This document shows, piece by piece, positions 1 through 5,218 of a stretch of DNA of 11,753 nt; positions within the stretch are counted from its first letter, which is position 1; every line of letters starts with the position of its first letter. Origin of the DNA: Gammaproteobacteria bacterium (GTDB lineage: Bacteria > Pseudomonadota > Gammaproteobacteria > S012-40). Where the stretch lies: the NCBI GenBank assembly GCA_029857925.1, contig JAOUGF010000025.1, forward strand, positions 1 through 11,753. The letters are read 5' to 3'. The notes below the pieces were generated by a model. The model was not told the origin of the DNA. It saw only the letters and a list, made by a program, of their open reading frames with translations, and did no database searches. A program made the translations under genes and the position numbers.

Positions 1-207
1 CTGGACTGGTATAGCCAATATTTGATTGTACCGTTAGCAAGCCCATTGCAAGTCGCCGCGAACACGCGCGTCGCCGTGGAATTTGACTACCCCGCTGGTG
101 GCTCATTGGCCGCATTTGCGCCGCTGGTGCAGCCGCATTATCGCGAGGCCAGTTGCAACATCAAACACACGGCGTACGTCCATCGCATTTCAACGACAGA
201 TATATAA
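1..207 (+). CDS. C-terminal fragment of an unidentified protein, possibly a SAM-dependent methyltransferase (PRMT-like tail)
   Basis: The frame is open from the first base of the window and stops with TAA at 205-207, giving the last 68 residues of a protein whose start lies outside. The fragment begins LDWYSQYLIVPLASPLQV and continues into an FDYPAGG stretch. The pattern of an aromatic residue plus Gln, then Leu/Pro-Leu, a second Pro-Leu-x-Val and an alternating hydrophobic strand resembles the C-terminal beta-barrel of protein-arginine-methyltransferase-like class I methyltransferases. This is pattern memory, not an alignment, and no SAM-binding motif is in the window. The gene converges on ppnP, with a GC-rich inverted repeat between them. 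That the fragment is coding rests on its open frame to the edge and its plausible protein-like composition. Confidence 0.45.
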   Translation: MDWYSQYLIVPLASPLQVAANTRVAVEFDYPAGGSLAAFAPLVQPHYREASCNIKHTAYVHRISTTDI

Positions 208-212
208 TCGCC

Positions 213-242
213 GCGCGGGGCCGCGCGTCACGGCCCCCGCGC
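213..242. other. GC-rich inverted repeat between convergent genes (possible bidirectional terminator)
   Basis: GCGCGGGGCC at 213-222 pairs with GGCCCCCGCGC at 232-242 as a ten-base-pair stem with one bulged C and a nine-base loop. A competing smaller hairpin exists inside it (CGCGCGG/CCGCGCG). It sits between the TAA of the upstream plus-strand gene and the stop of minus-strand ppnP, where a shared terminator would be expected. Neither side has a clear run of T, so classic intrinsic termination is not shown. On the minus strand the stem is followed by an A/T-rich stretch. Confidence 0.45.
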
Positions 243-258
243 AACCTAACTCAACACA

Positions 259-540
259 TCAGCGATATAGGCACACATAAGAGGAATCTTCCTCCACACG
301 CACTAGAAATTTCTGGTGCGCAGCCACTTCAAAACTGTCATTTACTTTGATTTTTTTCCATTCCTGCGCCCCCGGCAATTTCACCGCCATGGCGCCGGTC
401 GTCAACGTGATAATTTCCTTTTGTGAGGTGCCAAATTCGTACTCGCCCTTGGCCATCACGCCTATAGTGGCGGGGCCATCCTTCATGTTGAAACCCAGCG
501 ATTTCACCTTACCTTCAAAATATTCATTCACTTTAAACAT
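259..540 (-). CDS. ppnP: Pyrimidine/purine nucleoside phosphorylase PpnP (YaiE/DUF1255 family)
   Basis: The 93-residue product begins MFKVNEYFEGKVKSLGF and contains the GVMAKGEYEFGTS and TGAMAVKLPG stretches, matching E. coli PpnP (YaiE) in order and in total length (about 94 residues). The family is a small single-domain cupin that phosphorolyses several nucleosides, including uridine, adenosine and inosine, to the free base and pentose-1-phosphate; it is cytosolic. The ATG is preceded on the minus strand by AAGG (complement of 550-553) nine bases upstream. Only 15 bases separate it from the mtnA stop, so the two are very probably cotranscribed, with mtnA first. The pairing puts a broad-specificity nucleoside phosphorylase beside an enzyme of methylthioadenosine salvage. 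Family assignment is firm; use on methylthioinosine is inference. Confidence 0.93.
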   Translation of the reverse strand: MFKVNEYFEGKVKSLGFNMKDGPATIGVMAKGEYEFGTSQKEIITLTTGAMAVKLPGAQEWKKIKVNDSFEVAAHQKFLVRVEEDSSYVCLYR

Positions 541-555
541 CGTGTGCTACCTTCG

Positions 556-1590
556 TTAACCCATTAATTTACGCATACGTTCGGCGTTAGGTTGCAAAAT
601 CGCGCCGCGTTCGGTCACGATCGCGTCGATCAAGCTCGCAGGCGTGACGTCAAAGGAAGGATTCCACGCGTCCGCCCCCATCGCCGCCACCCGGTGCCCG
701 TTGAGGCTCAACACCTCTTCGGGCGCGCGCATTTCTATTGGAATATCAGAGCCATTGTCGATCGCCATGTCCACCGTCGAAGACGGCGCCACGACCATGA
801 ATTTTACACCGTGGAAACGCGCGGCGATAGCCAGTTGATAGGTGCCGATTTTATTCGCCGCGTCACCGTTGGCGGTGATACGGTCTGCGCCTACGATCAC
901 CCAACTCACATCCCCCTGTTTCATTCGGTGCGCGGCGGCACCCTCGGCCATCAGCGTGACGGGTATCCTGTCTTGCACCAACTCCCAAGCCGTTAGACGC
1001 GCGCCCTGCAACCAGGGACGCGTCTCATCGGCGTAGACGCTGACGATTCTGCCCTGCGACCATGCGCTACGTATAACCCCCAGCGCAGTACCATACCCGC
1101 CGGTCGCCAAGGAGCCTGTATTGCAATGTGTAATGACGGATTTACCTTCGGCGATCAACTTCGCGCCGAATTCGCCCATACGCCGATTGGCAGCGATATC
1201 CTCCGCGTGTATACGCCTGGCCTCGGCCAACAACGCAACCTCTGGGCTGTCCCACAGGCCCTCTATCAGGCGTTGCATACGCGCCAAGGCCCAGTGCAGA
1301 TTGACCGCAGTGGGTCGGGCGTGGGCCAAGCGCTCGATATCCTGAAAGGTATCGTTTTTCCATGTACGCGGTGATTTCGCATAACGGCGCCGCGCCGCGA
1401 GCACCACCGCATAGGCGGCCGTGATTCCGATTGCAGGGGCGCCACGCACCACCATTTCCTTGATCGCCAACGCCACGTCTGCGGCGTCCGTATAGGTTAT
1501 CACCTCATGATGGTGTGGCAATAAACGTTGATCCAGCAATTTAAGCCCATGATCCGTCCATTCTACCGCGCGTATTGTGTCAAAATTCAT
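556..1590 (-). CDS. mtnA: S-methyl-5-thioribose-1-phosphate isomerase
   Basis: MtnA converts 5-methylthioribose-1-phosphate to 5-methylthioribulose-1-phosphate in methionine salvage, in the cytosol. The 344-residue product has the family hallmarks in order: VVRGAPAIG around residue 49, HCNTGSLATGGYGTA with the catalytic Cys at 156, and GADRITANGDAANKIGT with the catalytic Asp at 236. Length fits the family (about 345-360). I chose the ATG at 1588-1590 because GAGGTGG (complement of 1594-1600) lies just upstream and the protein then starts MNFDTIRAVEW like its relatives. A longer frame reaching 1674 adds 28 residues with no family resemblance. The gene is divergent from mtaD and lies 15 bases ahead of ppnP. 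I recall the same mtnA/mtaD-ubiG neighbourhood from Pseudomonas, where MTA is salvaged through deamination. Confidence 0.95.
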   Translation of the reverse strand: MNFDTIRAVEWTDHGLKLLDQRLLPHHHEVITYTDAADVALAIKEMVVRGAPAIGITAAYAVVLAARRRYAKSPRTWKNDTFQDIERLAHARPTAVNLHWALARMQRLIEGLWDSPEVALLAEARRIHAEDIAANRRMGEFGAKLIAEGKSVITHCNTGSLATGGYGTALGVIRSAWSQGRIVSVYADETRPWLQGARLTAWELVQDRIPVTLMAEGAAAHRMKQGDVSWVIVGADRITANGDAANKIGTYQLAIAARFHGVKFMVVAPSSTVDMAIDNGSDIPIEMRAPEEVLSLNGHRVAAMGADAWNPSFDVTPASLIDAIVTERGAILQPNAERMRKLMG

Positions 1591-1746
1591 CGTCCACCTC
1601 TGCTCATGCGCAATCATAGCTGAAACGTCCGCCCGGAGAAAGCGCCCCACAGACGGTCGTTGGGGTGTACACACGGACTAGGCTACTTACGCCGCCGCTT
1701 AGGGTATACTTGGCGCTACACTCACCTCGCACAGGACCGCGCTTCC
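1591..1746. promoter_or_regulatory. Divergent promoter region between mtnA and mtaD
   Basis: These 156 bases must carry promoters for both directions. On the plus strand TATACT at 1705-1710 is a good -10 hexamer for mtaD, about 37 bases before its GTG, but no good -35 is seen at the right distance (the region near 1682-1688 is a poor match). On the minus strand TATGAT (complement of 1613-1618) is a possible -10 for mtnA. Between them lies the eight-base palindrome GTGTACAC at 1665-1672, which could be an operator half or chance. I see no SAM riboswitch here. Confidence 0.45.
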
Positions 1747-3066
1747 GTGACCACGTCGGTTGACACCTTGATACATGCTGGATGGATCATTCCTATAGAA
1801 CCGGAAAACACCGTGTTACGTGAACACAGCCTGGCCATACGCGACGGTCTGATTGTAGATATCCTGCCTACAAAGGCCGCACAATCCACCTATCGCGCCG
1901 CAGCAGAGCACCGGCTTACACAACATGTGCTATGCCCTGGCTTTGTCAACGCCCACACCCATGCCGCGATGAATCTTCTGCGCGGCATCGCCGACGATTT
2001 GCCGCTGATGGCGTGGTTGCAAAATCATATCTGGCCGGCCGAGGGAAAATGGGTGAATGAAGAATTCGTCTACGATGGCACCCGCCTCGCGATCGCCGAG
2101 ATGTTACGCAGCGGCACGACCTGCGTCAACGATATGTATTTTTTCCCGGATGCCGCTGCGCGCGCGTATAAAGAATCCGGAATTCGTGCCTCCATCGGCT
2201 TGGTGATTATCGATTTTCCAACCGCCTGGGCGCGTAATGCCCAAGAATACATCGATAAAGGGTTGGCATTGCGCGATCACTATCGCAGCCACCCGTTAAT
2301 CACTACCGCGCTTGCCCCGCATGCGCCCTATACCGTTTCGGATGAGCCGTTAAAACGTATCCGTGTCCTGGCGGACGAGCTCGACATGCCCATCCATATG
2401 CACGTGCACGAAACCGCCGATGAACTCGACCAAAGCCTGCAACACCATGCGTTGCATCCGCTTGAGCGCCTACAACGCTTAGGTCTGCTGTCACCGCGCT
2501 TTTTGGCCGTACACATGACACAACTCACCGCCCACGAAATAAAACTGGTCGCCGACACCGGCACGCACGTATTGCACTGCCCGGAATCAAATATGAAATT
2601 GGCATCGGGGATATGCCCAGTACCCGCGCTGTTGGATGCCGGGGTCAATGTCGCGTTAGGGACGGACGGCGCATCCAGCAATAATGACCTCGACATGTTC
2701 GGTGAAATGCGCAGCGCGACCTTGTTGGCCAAGGTCGCGCTGCGTGATGCTACGGCGGTGCCTGCACACCGCGTTTTGCGCATGGCGACATTGAACGGCG
2801 CGAAGGCCTTATGGCTCGATCAATGGATAGGTTCGCTGGTGCCCGGCAAGTCCGCCGACCTCATCGCGATCAACCTGAATCGCATCGAAACGCAACCCGT
2901 TTACCACCCGATATCGCAACTCGTTTACGCCGCGTCGCGTGACCAGGTAACCGATGTATGGGTGCATGGAAAACAGTTAATGAATGACCGCCGCCTCCTC
3001 ACGCTGGATGAACAATCCATACTCAGCAAGACACAAGAATGGCGACAACGTATTGGAGGCCAATAA
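1747..3066 (+). CDS. mtaD: 5-methylthioadenosine/S-adenosylhomocysteine deaminase (TRZ/ATZ amidohydrolase)
   Basis: A metal-dependent amidohydrolase that deaminates 5'-methylthioadenosine to methylthioinosine, and in some relatives S-adenosylhomocysteine. Metal ligands are visible: GFVNAHTHAAMN (H70, H72), HMHVHE (H219, with catalytic E222), a VHMT histidine (H256) and LGTDGASSNND (D307); APHAPYTVS (H192) and CPESNMKLASG are also typical. I chose the GTG at 1747 because AGGA at 1733-1736 precedes it and the 439-residue product then starts MTTSVDTLIHAGWIIP, the usual family start. The frame extends up to 1660, but those 29 codons overlap the promoter region and are Arg/Tyr-rich and atypical. 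The stop TAA overlaps the ubiG ATG by one base. With divergent mtnA this supports MTA salvage by deamination rather than direct phosphorolysis. Exact substrate preference among deaminase subfamilies is not decided by sequence alone. Confidence 0.9.
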   Translation: MTTSVDTLIHAGWIIPIEPENTVLREHSLAIRDGLIVDILPTKAAQSTYRAAAEHRLTQHVLCPGFVNAHTHAAMNLLRGIADDLPLMAWLQNHIWPAEGKWVNEEFVYDGTRLAIAEMLRSGTTCVNDMYFFPDAAARAYKESGIRASIGLVIIDFPTAWARNAQEYIDKGLALRDHYRSHPLITTALAPHAPYTVSDEPLKRIRVLADELDMPIHMHVHETADELDQSLQHHALHPLERLQRLGLLSPRFLAVHMTQLTAHEIKLVADTGTHVLHCPESNMKLASGICPVPALLDAGVNVALGTDGASSNNDLDMFGEMRSATLLAKVALRDATAVPAHRVLRMATLNGAKALWLDQWIGSLVPGKSADLIAINLNRIETQPVYHPISQLVYAASRDQVTDVWVHGKQLMNDRRLLTLDEQSILSKTQEWRQRIGGQ

Positions 3067-3770
3067 TGCACACCCGCAATATCGACCCTCACGAGGTACA
3101 CAAATTCGATAGCGTGGCGTCACGCTGGTGGGATGCGCAAAGCGAATTCAAACCGCTGCACGACCTCAACCCCTTGCGCGTCGGATACATAGACCGTCTG
3201 GCATCGTTGCATGGCAAACGGGTACTGGATGTAGGCTGCGGCGGCGGATTGCTCACCGAGGCTATGGCCCGTTGTGGCGCGCAGGTGACCGGCATCGATG
3301 TCGCAGCCGCGGCACTGGAAGTCGCAAAATTGCATTTATTGGAAAGCGCACTCGAAGTCGAGTATCGATTGTCCACTGCAGAAGACTTCGCACTTGTACA
3401 TTCGAACGCATACGATGTAGTGACCTGCATGGAGATGTTAGAACACGTCCCGGACCCCGCCTCCATCGTGCGTGCCTGCGCGTCGATGGTAAAACCCGAT
3501 GGCCTGGTATTTTTTTCAACGTTGAATCGCACCGTCAAAGGTTACGCATTGGCGATCCTCGGCGCGGAATATTTATTGCGAATGCTCCCCCAGGGCACTC
3601 ACAATTATAAAAAATTCATCCGCCCCGCGGAATTGGATACCTGGGTGCGCGGTGCAGGGATGGCGCTCATCGATATGCAAGGCATAATTTATAACCCTTT
3701 CACGCGTCAATATTCATTGGGACGTGATTTAGATGTCAATTACCTTTGTGCAGCCCGCAAATCGGCGTAG
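3066..3770 (+). CDS. ubiG: Ubiquinone biosynthesis O-methyltransferase UbiG
   Basis: UbiG performs both O-methylations in ubiquinone synthesis using S-adenosylmethionine. The 234-residue product shows the typical N-terminus with FDSVASRWWD and FKPLHDLNPLR, SAM motif I RVLDVGCGGGLLTEAMA (D55 to G61), the acidic ribose-binding residue in GIDVA (D78), and VVTCMEMLEHVPDP followed by FFSTLNRT. I start at the ATG 3066-3068, which overlaps the mtaD TAA in TAATG and has GGAGG at 3055-3059. An in-frame ATG at 3039 would extend it into mtaD and is less likely. SAM chemistry links it loosely to mtaD: its product S-adenosylhomocysteine is a possible substrate of the MtaD family. Membrane-associated action with the Ubi complex is known from the family, not visible here. 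Confidence 0.95.
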   Translation: MHTRNIDPHEVHKFDSVASRWWDAQSEFKPLHDLNPLRVGYIDRLASLHGKRVLDVGCGGGLLTEAMARCGAQVTGIDVAAAALEVAKLHLLESALEVEYRLSTAEDFALVHSNAYDVVTCMEMLEHVPDPASIVRACASMVKPDGLVFFSTLNRTVKGYALAILGAEYLLRMLPQGTHNYKKFIRPAELDTWVRGAGMALIDMQGIIYNPFTRQYSLGRDLDVNYLCAARKSA

Positions 3771-3781
3771 GGAGTCTTCGC

Positions 3782-4447
3782 TTGAGCATTACCACGGTTT
3801 TATTTGATCTCGACGGCACGCTTGCCGACACCGCACCTGACCTCGCATACGCGCTCAATCAAACCCTCGAACAACACGGCCGCGCGCCGTTGCCTTTTGA
3901 GCGCATACGCCCTATCGTGTCGCATGGCGGTCGTGCGCTGATAGAATTAGGCTTCGGTTATACACCGGAACATCCCGACTATGAACGCGTACGACTGCAA
4001 CTTTTACAAATCTATTTGCAAAATATCGCGCGCATGACCAGCTTGTTTCCAGGCATGTCGGAACTGCTCATGACACTCGAATCTAGCGGCTACAAATGGG
4101 GCATCGTCACCAACAAACCGGGGTGGCTCACCGGCCCGCTGATGGAGGCCCTGCAACTCAATCACCGCGCCGCGACTATCGTCAGCAGCGATACCACGTC
4201 TAAAGCCAAACCGCACCCGGAGCCGATGTATTACGCCTGCAAAGAATGCGGCAGTGAATCCGCGCAATGCGTGTATGTCGGAGATGCCGAACGCGATATC
4301 GTTGCAGGTCGCGCCGCCGGTATGCGCACCGTGGTCGCGTTATTTGGTTATATCAGCGAGCAAGACCGTCCGCTGGAATGGGGCGCAGACGCGTTGATTA
4401 GTCAGCCATTAGAATTGATAGAATATCTTGCAAAATGGCGACAATAA
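3782..4447 (+). CDS. mupP: HAD-family phosphatase, MupP/Gph type (N-acetylmuramic acid 6-phosphate or phosphoglycolate phosphatase)
   Basis: A 221-residue HAD phosphatase. Visible motifs: motif I FDLDGTLADT (nucleophile D9, general acid D11), motif II IVTNKP (T110), motif III KAKPHPEP (K143) and motif IV YVGDAERDI (D168, D172). Family signatures favour MupP over glycolate phosphatase: the VSHGGRALIELGF segment in the cap and the C-terminal GYISEQDRP, WGAD and PLEL stretch resemble Pseudomonas MupP, which lies directly after ubiG. MupP dephosphorylates N-acetylmuramic acid 6-phosphate in the peptidoglycan-recycling bypass linked to intrinsic fosfomycin resistance. I chose the TTG at 3782, with GGGAG at 3770-3774 upstream; a TTG at 3746 inside ubiG lacks such a site. 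The spacing to ubiG (11 bases) implies one operon. The alternative is phosphoglycolate phosphatase (gph). Confidence 0.8.
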   Translation: MSITTVLFDLDGTLADTAPDLAYALNQTLEQHGRAPLPFERIRPIVSHGGRALIELGFGYTPEHPDYERVRLQLLQIYLQNIARMTSLFPGMSELLMTLESSGYKWGIVTNKPGWLTGPLMEALQLNHRAATIVSSDTTSKAKPHPEPMYYACKECGSESAQCVYVGDAERDIVAGRAAGMRTVVALFGYISEQDRPLEWGADALISQPLELIEYLAKWRQ

Positions 4448-4863
4448 CGCTGGACAAACGATGCTCACGACGAACATTCAAATACCTGTGAAGACACTAA
4501 CGCACTGACAAAGACTCTGCACCGAAATAACGCATAGAATAAGTCCCTGCCCATTTAAGGGGCTTGTGCGCTTCACTTAGCGCGGTAGCGTGAGATGCGT
4601 AGGGAACATTTTAATGCCGGGTTAATATCGAAAATCACCTTATTTTCTGCATAATAACACTGACCTCAACAACCGAATATTTTTTATGCTTCGTGAAAGA
4701 TGAGAAGCACACACTTAAAAACTAGTTTTCTTTTGAGCATGTCCAATGCTATCGTAAGCCCGCTAACTCAATCAAGAATTCACCCAAAAGGCGCAAGTGT
4801 AAGCAATACAGGAGGCGGCAACATTCGCGGTCTAACTATAGAGGTATGCCCGATTTGAGCACA

Positions 4864-4879
4864 GTTCAATGCGTTGAAC
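4864..4879. repeat. Perfect hairpin GTTCAA-TGCG-TTGAAC
   Basis: Six perfect pairs close a four-base loop. The outer pair CACAG (4860-4864) and CTGTG (4886-4890) could form a competing or overlapping stem, sharing base 4864. It has no T-run on either side, so it is not a standard terminator. Confidence 0.5.
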
Positions 4880-5016
4880 GTGACGCTGTGAATATCAGGG
4901 TGATCTTATTCGTCATTTCGAATGCGTATCAGCATTCCCTGTGGCGAGGCATCACTCCACTTTAAATATCAACGAAGTATCGGCTTGCGATGTCCGCTAA
5001 CAACAGTGTCGCAACC

Positions 5017-5043
5017 GGGCCAGACATATTGCTAGACTGGCCC
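5017..5043. repeat. Perfect inverted repeat GGGCCAG...CTGGCCC
   Basis: Seven G/C-rich pairs enclose a 13-base A/T-richer loop. It lies about 175 bases upstream of the kinase start. No T-run follows on either strand, so intrinsic termination is not supported. It could be an operator or an RNA stem in a long leader. Confidence 0.5.
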
Positions 5044-5152
5044 TTCGTAAAAACAGGTTATTATTTACGACATTTTAATGGAAACTACGACTACAGGGAC
5101 GTAAAACTTATGGCTGCACATCGTAGTATCGGCGCACCAATATTTTTTTTCG

Positions 5153-5201
5153 TTGAAACTTGCGGGTAACAACTATCGACTCAACGTAACTCAGCTATAA
5201 A
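5153..5201 (+). promoter_or_regulatory. Weak promoter candidates for the kinase operon
   Basis: TTGAAA at 5153-5158 matches a -35 box and follows a run of eight T. TATAAA at 5196-5201 is a good -10 but too far from it to pair; TATCGA at 5174-5179 is at 15 bases but a poorer -10. The kinase ATG at 5219 has only a weak GGCGG (5206-5210) upstream. This is the best promoter-like DNA seen near the operon, with low certainty. Confidence 0.25.
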
Positions 5202-5218
5202 TTCTGGCGGTATTCGAT

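Larger units (their letters stand above)
4448..5218. other. 771-base intergenic stretch without a convincing gene, containing several inverted repeats
   Basis: Stops are frequent in all frames and I recognise no protein, tRNA or known riboswitch. The longest short frame with an ATG that I found (4739-4858, 39 codons) has no ribosome-binding site. Short perfect inverted repeats stand out: GCGCT/AGCGC (4568-4583), GTTCAA/TTGAAC with a four-base loop (4864-4879) inside CACAG/CTGTG (4860-4890), GAATGC/GCATTC with a six-base loop (4920-4937), and GGGCCAG/CTGGCCC (5017-5043). An 11-base direct repeat ACATTTTAATG occurs at 4606-4616 and 5070-5080. The stretch must hold the end of the mupP transcript and the promoter of the kinase operon. 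It may be degraded insertion DNA, or may encode a small RNA; nothing decides this. Confidence 0.6.

Noticed and set aside
2328..2783. 151-codon open frame on the minus strand
   Set aside because: It is opposite mtaD over its metal-binding motifs; its Ser/Arg/Cys-rich product looks like antisense noise.
3089..3610. Long open frames on both strands overlapping ubiG
   Set aside because: UbiG motifs in the main frame are unambiguous; the alternatives are Arg- or Ser-rich shadows.
4541..4565. AAGTCCC/GGGGCTT stem as terminator of the mupP operon
   Set aside because: The stem contains a T-G pair and an 11-base loop and is not followed by a T-run.
4739..4858. 39-codon open frame beginning MSNAIVSPLTQS
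   Set aside because: No ribosome-binding site precedes the ATG, and no family is recognised; a chance frame is likelier.
4448..5218. Cyclic-di-GMP (GEMM) riboswitch ahead of the signalling operon
   Set aside because: I looked because a cyclic-di-GMP gene follows, but the conserved core of either class is not visible.
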